A DNA stretch of 64,000 nucleotides from Pseudo-nitzschia pungens (taxonomy: Eukaryota > Bacillariophyta > Bacillariophyceae > Bacillariales > Bacillariaceae): positions 4,278,001 to 4,342,000 of the forward strand of contig CM074765.1 of the NCBI GenBank assembly GCA_037355855.1, given 5' to 3'. The notes below the pieces were generated by a model. The model had not been told where the DNA came from. It ran no database searches and saw only the letters and a list, made by a program, of their open reading frames with translations. Positions 1-10,608 of this stretch are shown in pieces. The position numbers were made by a program, and so were the translations under genes. Within the stretch, counting starts at the first letter, position 1. Each line of letters opens with the position of its first letter.

Positions 1-613
1 GTTGCTACGATACACGTAACCTTACTGCCTATCGTTTCGGGACGAAATGGAATATTGTTCTTTCGTATTTTCGGCTGGTCGACTTGTGTTCCAGAGTCGA
101 TTACTCACATCAGCTGTTGATGTTGACGATACTCTGTATCTTCTCCGTCGGTTAGCTACACCCAACTGGTGATTGGCAGGGAAAGAGAATGGTAGACACT
201 ATCACGGGATACCGTGGGGGCGAGCAGGGAAAAGAAATACTTCCACTATTCTTGTTTTGAATAGCAGCCAATTCATGATCACTTCGTATTTTTTTCCCTT
301 TGGTTTAGGCATTATTTTGTCTTCGCCTGCCGCTTTATTCATCACTGGGACAAAGAACAAAGAACCGTTGGGGGGAGTGACAGGATCGGAGTGATTTTCT
401 TGGTGCCGGTATCATTTCTGTTCAACGGACGGGAAAAGCGTGGCCTGCGTTTTCACCTTCGGTTCCAGCAAGTCAGGAAACCAAGACTGAGGAAGTCTCT
501 CACAAAACTCGACACCACGAAAGGTGGGGTAGTAAACCTTACTCGTAACCTTACTGTGTTACGAAGTGCGTTGTGCTCGTACTAATATGAATAGTACGAA
601 TGAAGAAATAAAG
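1..613. other. Intergenic DNA, no gene seen
   Basis: No open frame with convincing protein character. The stretch carries several copies of the short word AACCTTACT and relatives that recur across all intergenic parts of this window. Confidence 0.6.
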
Positions 614-708
614 TACTACGGAATTCCTATCAGCTGTCCCCCGACTTCCGTAAAAATGAGTAGTTGGGGATGTAGAACCGGGGGACAGCTGATAGGAATT
701 TTGTAGTA
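614..708. repeat. 95-bp foldback MITE, family 1, copy 1
   Basis: The two ends are inverted copies of one another over about 30 bases. The left end reads TACTACGGAATTCCTATCAG and continues CTGTCCCCCG; the right end, read on the other strand, begins TACTACAAAATTCCTATCAG and continues CTGTCCCCCGG. Outer TA dinucleotides with a TIR starting CTAC resemble a Tc1/mariner (Stowaway-like) non-autonomous element; the family assignment is inference. Full-length copies lie at 2962-3056 (inverted) and 34452-34546. Confidence 0.8.
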
Positions 709-2503
709 ACCTTACCGTAATTACCACTAGTAGTACCTTCGAATCAATTTTAATCTTCGAATATTACTGTACTTGGTAATTGTTTCGGTACGGTAGGTAT
801 GCAAACGAAACATCTAGCTGACTACTCGTATGGATTACATCATGATGTTACGCAAATGAAGCATTGATTGAATACTGGGTAAATCTTACCCTAAGATTAC
901 GATAACCTTACTTCGTATTGATTTTGGAATAATCTTACCGTAAGGTTAGTAGCAAGGCGCCTACCGGTACCGTAATCTCGTTAGCAGTAATTTTTCTCTA
1001 CGGTACCGTACGAGTAAGGTTACCTGTTGTGGTGATGAGCTTGGTAGTTGGGATGATGCTCATAACCTGCGAAATGCTGTTGTGCTCCTATTGACGTGAT
1101 TAACGCATGTATTACAATAAGAGTGAGGTTATTCACTAGTTGCTAGGGATTCATTCTCACAAAGATTACGACTAACAATTACTGGTACCGGTAAACTAAG
1201 TTACTTTGACTTCGTGCATGATAACTTTGGGACAACAAGAAATTTGGGACAAATGGCAAGGATTTTTGAAAAATTACCGGTATTACCAGTATGTCTTGTG
1301 ACAAAGAATATTTTGTTTACCATTAATGGGTAAACCTACCTTTAGGAATCCATTATTTAACGACCTATACTTCACTTCGTTTCCATATCGGAACCACTAT
1401 AGTGCCCTTTCGATTCGCACCTGTATATTTCAATTAATAAATAATGGGGCTCCTTTCTTCCATGAACCTCTCTTGGAATTGAAGGTACTTGCAATAATCA
1501 AGGCTTTTTTAATAGAGTATTCAATTACCATTCAGGATACGCCACATATCGTACAATGATGGATGAATTAATAAGAAGTGACACATATTTCGTCGCGACT
1601 GACATCCTTCCGAATTGCTTTAGAGATAATAATTTTACAGTACCATCGAACGTACCGGGACTGGTATGTTGTGATCATTAGTTGTGGTAATTATGGTTTT
1701 ACGGTAGTAATTTTTGTTTCGTAAGAAAGAGGAACCAGCACGAGTACAGATAAGAACCTGTACCGGTAAGGTTTACACCATTGGCTTGTATTCGTCGCGT
1801 TCTGTGACGAAATTCAGTTCTTTTTTTAAAAATCCCTAAAAGTTCTTTTGATTTAAATTGGTTCTTTTTTGTTATCTTACGAGTACTATGCATTCTAGTA
1901 GGATTCATTTTTTGTTGGTGATGAGAAGAAGATTACTACGGAATTCCTAGTATCATCCTATGTCGGAGTGCATGTACTCTGTGCTCACATTTGGCTATGC
2001 TAGGTCATACGTGGTATACAGTATGGCTATGCTGCAGTGATGGCGGATTGACTAAGCTCTAGGCAAATGTGTGGTGTAGGGTAGCCAGCGAGTGGACGCG
2101 AACAGTGTGGCATTGGGGAGTAGCGTCGGCAGTGCTGGGGCGTCGTCATTGAGGGTGTGTGTGGAGGTGTGTGGCTGGGGAGAGAGATAAGGTTTTGTTG
2201 ATCCGCTTCCACAGGGAAAGAGCACTCCTCATTGTCGTCAACTTGGTGTTGGCCAAGAGACAATGAGGTGAGCAGATGGGGAAGGCATCGTCCCGCACCT
2301 CTGTGCCTGGCAGCGGCTGCGTACCTTGTGCGGGCACCACATTGTGCCCGTCTACGGTTCGCGCGCTGTCTGCCCTCTCTTGGCACTTACCTACCTACCA
2401 TTGGGACCTTCCTCACATACATTGGAGGTGCGGGCGTGTCCCCACCCGCATCCTGCAGTTGCGGTGACCTGTGTCTTGCCCACCAACATGATCAGCTGAT
2501 CCA
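709..2503. other. Intergenic DNA with dispersed short motifs
   Basis: No convincing gene. It is rich in variants of GTAAGGTTAC and TTACCGGTAA. A truncated end of the family-1 MITE (TTACTACGGAATTCCTAG) lies near 1934-1952. Open frames at about 2030-2520 on both strands lack any recognisable domain and are treated as spurious. Confidence 0.5.
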
Positions 2504-2906
2504 GTTTAGGGCATTTTGACCCTTGTCTGGTAGTAGATTTTGTACAGGAGTCTACTACACAACTCAGACATTTCCCAGAAAGAAACTCTGTTACTAATTT
2601 TCTACACAAATTCATGTACAAATTAGGCTACAACTCCTCCTGACCATGGTCATTGAATTGGAAGCAGTTGCAATAGACTTGTAATCATGCCACCCATGTC
2701 CATCCAACCCTTGTGCCCAGAGTTGGTTTATCTGGTGTTATCAAGTCAAGATTGGTTGAGTAGGAGCCAAAATGTAATTTTGAACAATATCATGTAGAAT
2801 TACTAGTAGTACTGGAGAGATTTCTCAACGAGTTGCCTAGGAGCTGCTCTGTAGAGCTGTGTAGAAAAATCTACTACCAGACGAGGAGGGTCAAAATGCC
2901 CTAAAC
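2504..2906. repeat. 403-bp TIR element (MITE family 2)
   Basis: Inverted ends of about 40 bases: GTTTAGGGCATTTTGACCC followed by CTGGTAGTAGATTTT on the left (2504-2544), with the reverse complement at the right end (2864-2906) and a three-base gap difference between arms. The interior has no coding capacity, as expected of a non-autonomous DNA transposon. Superfamily not determined; the target duplication is unclear. Confidence 0.75.
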
Positions 2907-2961
2907 TCCCAGAGTTAATCTGATTTTAAAAAGGGGGGGGGATCAGCTGATACGAATCCCG

Positions 2962-3056
2962 TACTACAAAATTCTTATCAGCTGTCCCCCGGTTCTACGT
3001 CCCCGACTACTAATTTCTACTGAAACCCGTGGACAGCTGATAAGAATTCTGTAGTA
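2962..3056. repeat. 95-bp foldback MITE, family 1, copy 2 (inverted)
   Basis: Same length and same TIRs as the copy at 614-708, but in reverse orientation. The body between the arms reads as the reverse complement of copy 1. A truncated extra end lies directly upstream at about 2941-2961 (ATCAGCTGATACGAATCCCG), suggesting two insertions side by side. Confidence 0.75.
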
Positions 3057-3128
3057 CGTAGTAGTATTGTACTGAACACGGAATCGAGGGATGAGCGCTC
3101 ATTAACAATTACTTCGTAACTTCCATAA

Positions 3129-3530
3129 TGAGCGATTCCCGAAACTAATATGCACGTGCCATATCACATTATTTCTGACGTGGCACACACAGATCTATGT
3201 GCTCCCACATAGAAAAATAAGAATCTATTAACCGATTTCTCAGAATCTGGAGGACACATATCTGCCTCCTCCAGATTTTAAGCACCAATTCATATTTTCA
3301 AGGAATCTTGAAAACAATAATCGCGCGCTAAAAATTGTCGATAGACGCGCAGTTAGGGAATAAAGAGAGCATTTTTTGTTTTTCGAAACAAGATTCCAAA
3401 TTCCCAAATAGGCCTTCTGCACGCCTGTCTGTCATTCGTTTTTAATGCCTGTCCGTTGGGTGCGCCAAAAACAATGTGGACATTGAATTTAGGATATGAT
3501 ATTACACATATTAGTTTCGGGAATCGCTCA
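3129..3530. repeat. TIR element, family 3, about 400 bp
   Basis: A perfect inverted repeat of 24 bases bounds the segment: TGAGCGATTCCCGAAACTAA plus TATG at 3129-3152, and its reverse complement at 3507-3530. No coding capacity inside. It abuts the related element at 3532-3879, which has similar but not identical ends. Confidence 0.7.
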
Positions 3531-3531
3531 A

Positions 3532-3879
3532 TGAGTGATTCCCGAAATAGAAGTTACATATATCGTTTATGTAACCCCCAGTTACTTATTTATGGCGCGC
3601 ACGAGGCCCTTTTTAGAAATTTGGAATCCCATTAAATGAAAACAAAAACTATCAGTATAGTTATTGGCGGGTTCCAATGACCGGCAAGCGTTGTGGGATT
3701 CGTTTTCATTTAGTCAAGAATTCCTTACTTATTTTTTATGTCGCTACAGTGAGACCCCCCTCACTGTAGTCATTTAAGTAAGTGGTTACTCAGATGACCC
3801 TTTTATGTGTTCCCGAAATACAAAGTTTCATGTATATGTCTACTTAAAAAATAAGTAATCCTATTTCGGGAACCACTCA
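3532..3879. repeat. TIR element, family 3 relative, about 350 bp
   Basis: The left end TGAGTGATTCCCGAAATAG (3532-3550) is matched by the inverted right end ending at 3879 (TGAGTGGTTCCCGAAATAG on the other strand), one mismatch in 19. Inside is a perfect 10-bp stem hairpin (CTACAGTGAG, loop ACCCCC, CTCACTGTAG) at 3744-3769. Another partial end lies near 3808-3820. Confidence 0.65.
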
Positions 3880-4202
3880 ATTTCTTATCTGGACAAAACA
3901 ATACCACCAACAGTGATCTTAAAAAACCTTACTTATTACGAAGCAGGAGTTATTATTTCCATTGAATACGGGTGCACGATAAGTGAAATATACGGTATAT
4001 ACAGTCTACCTAAAGAAGGTCAAGAACACATCGTCTTGACTTTCGCGTTAAGAATTCAGAACACATAAAATACAATATCACCAATACGAAATCTACATGA
4101 TACGTATGTGATCGTATCTGATTTGCACAAAAATCAATAGCTTGCGATAGACAGCAGCGTTATGTGGTAGTCAAACAACCCGGACTACTGCATCCCTGGA
4201 CG
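3880..4202. other. Upstream region of the CRAL-TRIO/DUF6824 gene
   Basis: AT-rich DNA immediately 5' of the first gene. A three-codon upstream reading frame, ATG TGG TAG, lies at 4162-4170, 32 bases before the chosen start. If transcribed it would be a minimal uORF. No TATA-type promoter could be assigned with confidence. Confidence 0.4.
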
Positions 4203-6152
4203 ATGAAAAATGAATACCGTCAAAATTCTTCTCGAGGACAAGAAAGCCAGCGTCCTGTGACACTCCCACCGACCGAATTTACGGTAGCGGATTCCATTTC
4301 CAAGGAGCTCCTCCGGTTGTCCCTCGAGGCCCGCAGCGCAGTCTACGAAGAAATCCATGGGGTGAAATGCCTAGCCACGAACGAAACGCCCGAGCTGACC
4401 GAGAGGAGCCTGAAGGAATTCGATCGGGTGCTGATAGAAGTGGTACAAGACCGAAAACGCGCGCGAGAAAATATCTTTAGGTCCAACAGTAACAACGACA
4501 GAAACACTCGTACCGCAGAAAAATGGAAGTCCGCAGACAGAGATGTGCTGAGGAATGTGAAGAGTCTTTATGCAGACAAAGACATTGACAACACCAACAC
4601 CAACGACCATTGCTACCTGAACGAGTCGAATATACGGCTATGTTTTTTGCGCACCGAATTCTTTGACGTGAAACGGGCCGTTCGACGCTTTGTCGGCTTT
4701 CTGGAATATACCTCCGAGCTCTTTGGCGACTTTGTGGCTGAACGTCCGATCCGGATATCGGATTTCGAAAACGACGAGAGGGTCGCCCTCAAGAACTCTC
4801 ACCAGCAGCTCCTCCCCTTTCGGGACCGGAGCGGCCGCCAGGTCTACGTTTCCGTAGGGAACTGCGGGTTCGATCTGGACGCCGTGCTGCGCAACAAGAT
4901 CCGAATGTTTCTTATGTGGACCGCCATGCAGGACCACGAGACGCAGTGCAAGGGAATCGTAGCCATCTCGTGGCCCTTGGGCGACGCATGGCCCAAGATC
5001 CTGTCCAAGATTAGCCAGAGGGACCAGGAGGAGCGCCAGCGATTCGTGGACTGCAAGCCTCTGCGGTTTGCGAGCTTTCACTTGTGTTTCCAGGACACCC
5101 CGTTCTTTCGGTCTCTGGCGGCCCTGTGCGTCTTTTCGTTGGATTCCCAAACGCGGGTCGTGACGAAGATCCATTTTGGTGAGTATCGAAGTGCGCTGAA
5201 GCGTAGTATTGTAGCAATGTAGTGCAGTGAAGTGCACTGCAGTTTAGTGTAGAGTCGCTCGGTGTCGGTACCATGCAGCACCCTGAGTGCTTTGTTTTCC
5301 CGTCCATTCGAGCTTGACAATAATGGGTAAACCAACAAGCAACGTTCTAATACAGTGTCATCGTTGATTCCATCTCTACGTAAAAATTGATGCATCGATG
5401 AATCCTTAAATCCGTTCGGACCGTTTTACGCAACAACAATATCAACAGGTGAAGCCATCGAAATCCAATACAAACTGATGGGATATGGCATTCCCGTCGA
5501 TCTGCTACCCTTGTCACACACGGGCAACGTCAAGACCACCAACCATCTACAATGGATGAACGCTCTGCACTGGCAACTCAAAGAGGAAGAAGAAGAGGCA
5601 AAATCTAGAACTATAACCACAAACACCACCACCCACGTCGTGGTATGCCCCTCTTTCTACGACGTCTTATCCCGAAAGGGACAGCGCTACACCAACAACC
5701 CCGGCAACATGTTCTTTCGGGGTCTGATCGAGTCCGCATCGGTGAGGCACGAGGCGTCTTCGCGCATCGATAAGTACAATATCACCCAGGGCATCCTCCA
5801 AGAGATCGAGCAGAAGGGAGGACGCTTTCTGGAGTGGTCGTCCGCCAAGAACGCCTGGTTCGTCACGGTGGACCGCAAGTCGATCCACTCAAAGATCGCC
5901 TGCACCTTCCGGGAGCTAAAGCGGGGAAAGCGGCCCGCTTCCAAGCCGGACGGCAATCCCAACAGCAACAAAAAAGGCAAAGTCAACGCTCTTTCCGGGG
6001 AGGCGGCGGCAGACGTCTCCGTCCCCACCGCCGCGGTTTTCCGGGAGACCCTGTGTAATACTCTGTTCCTGTCATCAAAGCGACAGAAACTAGGATTTTG
6101 TAGGGATTTTGGAGGTGCCGGCGAGGACAACCCCGAGACTTCTTCATTCTAA
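4203..6152 (+). CDS. CRAL-TRIO-like lipid-binding protein fused to DUF6824
   Basis: Two exons, 4203-5178 and 5449-6152, give 559 residues. The first ATG in frame is at 4203; the frame upstream is open only from a GTG. The donor G|GTGAGT and acceptor ACAG|GT join in phase as Gly-Glu-Ala. Residues about 30-345 look like the diatom CRAL-TRIO/SEC14-like family: an EEIHGVK motif near residue 49, FLRTEFFDVKRAVRRF, then LLPFRDRSGRQVYVS. Residues about 388-486 match DUF6824, with YDVLSRKGQRYTNNPGNMFF and GGRFLEW. CRAL-TRIO proteins bind small lipids or phosphoinositides; DUF6824 has no known function. A basic, Asn/Lys-rich linker follows. Neither domain assignment was checked by a search; DUF6824 is the surer one. 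Confidence 0.85.
5179..5448 (+). other. Spliceosomal intron, 270 nt
   Basis: GTGAGT donor after base 5178 and CAACAG acceptor ending at 5448. Removing it joins the CRAL-TRIO-like exon to the DUF6824 exon without a frame change. The unspliced frame would stop at 5222. Confidence 0.9.
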
Positions 6153-7830
6153 CAACCAACACCGACACTGCTTATTTACACACCGCATGCATCCAAATCT
6201 GGGAAGAAGATCAACACTAGCAACTGCGCAAGTTTTGTTGCATTTGCACTCAACCAAGGGAAATAGTGGAGATACTACTACTAGGGGCTACTACTAGGGA
6301 CTACTACTAAGGACTACTACTAAGGACTAGTACAACTAAGCGGGGGGAGGCCTTTCCTTTGTTTCGCTTATTCGTTTGTTCCTTCATCCTGCAGGTACTA
6401 TTACTAGTACTGCTGTTGCAGAAGAACTTAATTTTTTCGTATCGTAACTTTGGTCATGTGGAGTTATGTCGTCGTTGCTAGACCCGATAGGTTCGTTCAA
6501 TGCATGCCTTTCCTGCGCCTGCTTCGACCATGACAGGTGGAAGCATTTTGCTACGAACAAGCAACCCTTTTGCAGAATTTGAACACTGCCACTACCTTAC
6601 CGTAAGGTTACGTGTAAATTACCGTCTGATTGTGGTAACTTAACATTCATTCCAATAACTCTGAACTGAAATTAGAAATTACCTACTCTGGTAGGTGAGG
6701 TTTACGGTAACCTTACGGTACGTACAAGAACCTCCCAAAAAGTTCTTCCGACTGATGCCGGCTCGGGATTTGAGGTTGAAAAGAAAGCAGAAGAAAAAAT
6801 ACTTCGTACAGTATCAACTTTCCGCTAACCTCTCCTCATCTCAGCAACCAGCGATTCAAGAAACGGTCTGGACCAAGAAGACCCTCATATTCTCGGAATC
6901 GGAGCATCCAAAGAACTGTAAATGATTAGAAACATGCAGTACGGTAAACCTTACGCACTCCTCATGGTCACGTATTGCTACCGTATGGTTGGTTGCTTGT
7001 TTCTTCTACTGGGGGGAAAACGTTGATTGATGTTTGGATAATTGTTGTGTTTGACACTGTTTCCCGTTGTTGGATCGAAGAACGAGAAATTTGTCGCGCG
7101 GCCCAACATTTTGCACGTGCTATGGCCATAATTAATTAAGTTACGAAGTAACCTTACTGTAACCTTACTTAGTAACCTTACTTCGTAATCCGCAGACTCA
7201 CAAAAGCCAAACGAGAGAGCAATTTCGAAGAACGGGTCCCCAACCGGTTCTGGATCACCTCTACGTCACTTCTACGATAGAAATCGCACTGTGCGAAAGC
7301 TACGGTATTGTACGGAGAACCAAACACCGTTACAAGATAACTGCAGGCTGTTCTTTGTGCCTTCGCGATGTGATTTTTTTTACCGCAAGATTAAAATTAC
7401 TCGTAGTTGAGACGGAGGTTGGGTTCACAACAACTGAGCGCTTTTGGGAGATAACCTTACCGTATGGTAGATTAGATCGATCCATTCGTTCATTCATTCA
7501 TTCATTGTCGATTGTTTTGAATTCATTCATTCATTCCAACGTTACAGGACAGTAACCTTAAGGATACAATACAAGTACGACTTACGAGTTCGTACACGTA
7601 CGTATTTTGCGATCCCAAGAATATCCCTTCAGGCCCGACAACCGATTCTTTATTTCTTCCTCCACCAAACATCGGATTTCGAATTTCGGATTTCGGATAT
7701 TGTGATGGACCATCGAAACACCATGCATTGAGAGAGGAAGCCGCAAATTTTAGATTGATTGCAGATTGATTGCAGATTGTGAGGTGCGAGTTTGGGTGTG
7801 AGTGTTCCACAGACAAAGACAACCACAACC
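6153..7830. other. Intergenic region between two plus-strand genes
   Basis: No convincing gene. It starts with an imperfect array of GGACTACTACTA-like units (about 6270-6330). The dispersed GTAAGGTTAC words are frequent (about 6600-6720, 6940, 7130-7190, 7450). A short ATTC tetranucleotide run lies at 7484-7506 and again at 7521-7536. Confidence 0.5.
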
Positions 7831-10608
7831 ATGGGCAAGTCTTTTCCGCTGCCTGCGTCTCCGTCCCCATCGACCAAGAGCGCCATGTCTCAATCGCAAT
7901 TCGGTCACAGCCACAGCCAAGGACATGGGCAACACCATCCGCACCAATATCCGCTGCAAACTCTTGCGGGCACGAATTCAAAAAATGCACACATGCATTC
8001 CGATTCCAATCCGCAGTCAAACTCCAACAGTTACAGTTCCAATTCCAATTCAAATTTGGATTTGAATGCAACTTTAACTTTAAAATCGCAACAGACAATC
8101 GATCCTTCCGTGTCGATGGTTGGCACGATCACTCCGGAGCAAGCGAGTTCGAATTCGTATCTACGTACTCATCCCCAATCGGCATCGCAATTGGCTTCGA
8201 AGCTGGCTGCGTACATCATCGCCCAGAACCGTTTTCAACGACGAGAACAACAAGAGAGCACGATGCAACAATATCATCAACAATACCTACGACATCATCA
8301 ACAGATAATTATTCCAGTGCCTCTTCCTCCGATCCATCCGCATTCGAATCCGACTTTGAACCCGAATCCCAATTTGAATCCCAATTCGAATTTGAATTCA
8401 CATCCACATCCACATCCACATTCAGTACAGTCGACACGGTTCCCACAAAATAATTATTCTTTCCAACCCCAACCCACAGTGTTGTTCCCTAAGCCGTTGC
8501 GTCATGACTCCTTGCAATTGCAGCCCGAGAATCGAAAAGAATCGAGAAGCGGAACAGGAGCTATGATGCAACGGTCAGTGCAGCAACCCACAGCGATTAG
8601 GACTGTTTCCGTCCAACCACAAAGTGACACGCAATCGAATTTGCAGTCGTTTTCGCAATCGCCACCCCAAAGAGGGATCACACTGGTCGCCGTCACACTG
8701 GAGCGACGATCGCTGGACAAGCCCTGGGGACTCGGATTTGTCTCGGCCAGGAACCCCGGCTCTGCCAATCCGTTCGACGACCGCGTTTTGCTGGTCAGGG
8801 CTCCGTCATTATCGGAAACATCATTGAAATCAATATCGACATCGGCATCGGCTGCTGCCAACCGCAATGCAAAAGCCTCCGACCATTCTCCCCTGCAAGG
8901 TTCTGCTCATCATCCTCATGCTTCTCCCCCCAACGTTGCAATTTCCATGTCCCATTCGCTGCACGAAGGTTTGGATCTGGATCGTCTGCTGATCGCCGTC
9001 CGGAACGGTTCGTTCTTTGCGTCGGGAGGAGACGACCACCTGGAAGCGCTACGCCGCGCCCTAGACGATCGGTCGTCGTCGCCTTCGTCGTCGTCCTACA
9101 AGGGATTGTTTCCGGGGGATATGGTGCTGGCAATCGATGGACGCCCGGTGTCGGCGGTCAAACTGACGGGCAGCGACAAATCCAACATTGTTGCTACAAA
9201 CCACGACCACGACCACAACAACAACAAATGTATCTCGGTCACGGCGGCCATTGCCAACTACCTGAGACCCATCCGGTCCGCGTCGGTGTGGGTCTTGCGA
9301 CATTCGACCGTCGTCCACGCCGCGGCCTGTGCGGCGGTGAGCCAACAAAACCAAAACCACAATCACCTGTGGATATCCTCCGCGGCCAATGCGGCGTGGA
9401 ATAACGTCTTGATGACGGCGTCCTCCTCGTTGCACAACCCTTCCAAGCACCCGAAACCGAAACCCGTGGTTTTCCCGGGCATTATACATAGAAACCCATG
9501 GTTTGTGGAAGAAAACATCGAGGGTGAGAGCGAGAACGAGGCAGGGAACCAAAATGAAAAGAAGAATATTCCTTACAGCGACAACACATCGAGTCTCGAC
9601 TTTTGGTTGTACCTGGAACAAGATGGAACACGTGCCAGCCAATTTCTGCCACCATTGGTTTCGTCCTCGTTTGCAGCTGTCGATAATGATGGCAATGACA
9701 AAAGCGATGTCCAAAACGAGAACGAAAACGATGGCGATGAAAATGGGAAAGATTCGAAACAAGCAACAACACCATTCCGGGAATGGCTGTCGAGTCGCAA
9801 GTCCACGTGGAGAAAACGGTACAAGGTATTCCGGCACCCTGACGAGGAAAAGTATCAACGCAAACCTCAGAAACAAAACCACAGGGAAGAATCTTCCAGG
9901 ACGGGCGGAGAAACCAACCCGTACTTCGATCGCTGTGCATCGGCGGTGGCCGTCGACTTTTGGACGCCCCAGGGCTTTGATTCCTTCGCCGACTGGCTGC
10001 GGAAACGGTCCGCCCAGTGGCATCGCTCCTACAGCTGGAACCAACGGAAAAGACAGCGGATCGAGAAGGAATGCTTCGAAAAAGTCGTCCACCTGCCGTG
10101 CAATCTGCCACCTCTCCCGGTGGCGGCAACAACGGCCTCCAAGGGCAGGTCCAAGTGCAAGTCCAAGTTCAAGGCCAACCCCAAGTCGCTGGAGTGCATC
10201 GACAGTGACAACAATAACAACAACAACAACAACAACAACAATAGCAATAGCAATAGCAATAGCAATATCGGCACTGACACGGGTCATCCTTCCGAGCCAA
10301 CAAATCCGTCCGGTACCTGCACGGCCCAAGAGTTCGAAGAATGGCTCAAGGTGCGACGGTATCAATGGAAAATGGCGCGGCGGAAACGAAAACGAGATAG
10401 GCGATCGCGCATCGCCTCAAACGAAAGAGGAGGGGGAGGCAACGCGACAAACCATGCTGAAGGGTCGAAGTCGGATAATCACCACCACTACCCTTGTCCA
10501 CTGGCATCCGTAGACCCATCTCTCGGCGAGACCGCTAGTGGTTCTCCCAACGGCCTCTCGTCCTCCACCGGAAAGGAACGGAACGATGGGACAACCCGTG
10601 ACAACTAG
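7831..10608 (+). CDS. Low-complexity protein with split PDZ-like domain and WL repeats
   Basis: 925 residues from ATG 7831; the frame extends upstream only through a TTG. The N-terminal 270 residues are Ser/Asn/Gln/His-rich. Residues about 280-495 resemble a PDZ fold: GITLVAVTLERRS, WGLGFVSA, then after a long insert LFPGDMVLAIDGRPVS and a final strand SVWVLRHSTVV. The C-terminal half carries a repeated motif F-x-x-W-L-x-x-R-x-x-x-W at about residues 648, 718 and 833, each followed by a basic stretch. A poly-Asn run with Asn-Ser repeats sits at about 10206-10266. PDZ domains bind C-terminal peptides in scaffolds; role here unknown. The end overlaps the next gene by 23 bases in the +1 frame, so both may be one gene. 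Confidence 0.7.
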   Translation: MGKSFPLPASPSPSTKSAMSQSQFGHSHSQGHGQHHPHQYPLQTLAGTNSKNAHMHSDSNPQSNSNSYSSNSNSNLDLNATLTLKSQQTIDPSVSMVGTITPEQASSNSYLRTHPQSASQLASKLAAYIIAQNRFQRREQQESTMQQYHQQYLRHHQQIIIPVPLPPIHPHSNPTLNPNPNLNPNSNLNSHPHPHPHSVQSTRFPQNNYSFQPQPTVLFPKPLRHDSLQLQPENRKESRSGTGAMMQRSVQQPTAIRTVSVQPQSDTQSNLQSFSQSPPQRGITLVAVTLERRSLDKPWGLGFVSARNPGSANPFDDRVLLVRAPSLSETSLKSISTSASAAANRNAKASDHSPLQGSAHHPHASPPNVAISMSHSLHEGLDLDRLLIAVRNGSFFASGGDDHLEALRRALDDRSSSPSSSSYKGLFPGDMVLAIDGRPVSAVKLTGSDKSNIVATNHDHDHNNNKCISVTAAIANYLRPIRSASVWVLRHSTVVHAAACAAVSQQNQNHNHLWISSAANAAWNNVLMTASSSLHNPSKHPKPKPVVFPGIIHRNPWFVEENIEGESENEAGNQNEKKNIPYSDNTSSLDFWLYLEQDGTRASQFLPPLVSSSFAAVDNDGNDKSDVQNENENDGDENGKDSKQATTPFREWLSSRKSTWRKRYKVFRHPDEEKYQRKPQKQNHREESSRTGGETNPYFDRCASAVAVDFWTPQGFDSFADWLRKRSAQWHRSYSWNQRKRQRIEKECFEKVVHLPCNLPPLPVAATTASKGRSKCKSKFKANPKSLECIDSDNNNNNNNNNNNSNSNSNSNIGTDTGHPSEPTNPSGTCTAQEFEEWLKVRRYQWKMARRKRKRDRRSRIASNERGGGGNATNHAEGSKSDNHHHYPCPLASVDPSLGETASGSPNGLSSSTGKERNDGTTRDN

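Noticed and set aside
4638..5237. 199-codon minus frame under the CRAL-TRIO-like exon
   Set aside because: Shadow of a well-supported spliced gene on the plus strand.
9061..10365. 434-codon minus frame under the PDZ-like gene
   Set aside because: Shadow of the plus-strand gene: Val/Ile runs mirror the Asn/Asp codon repeats, and there is no domain.
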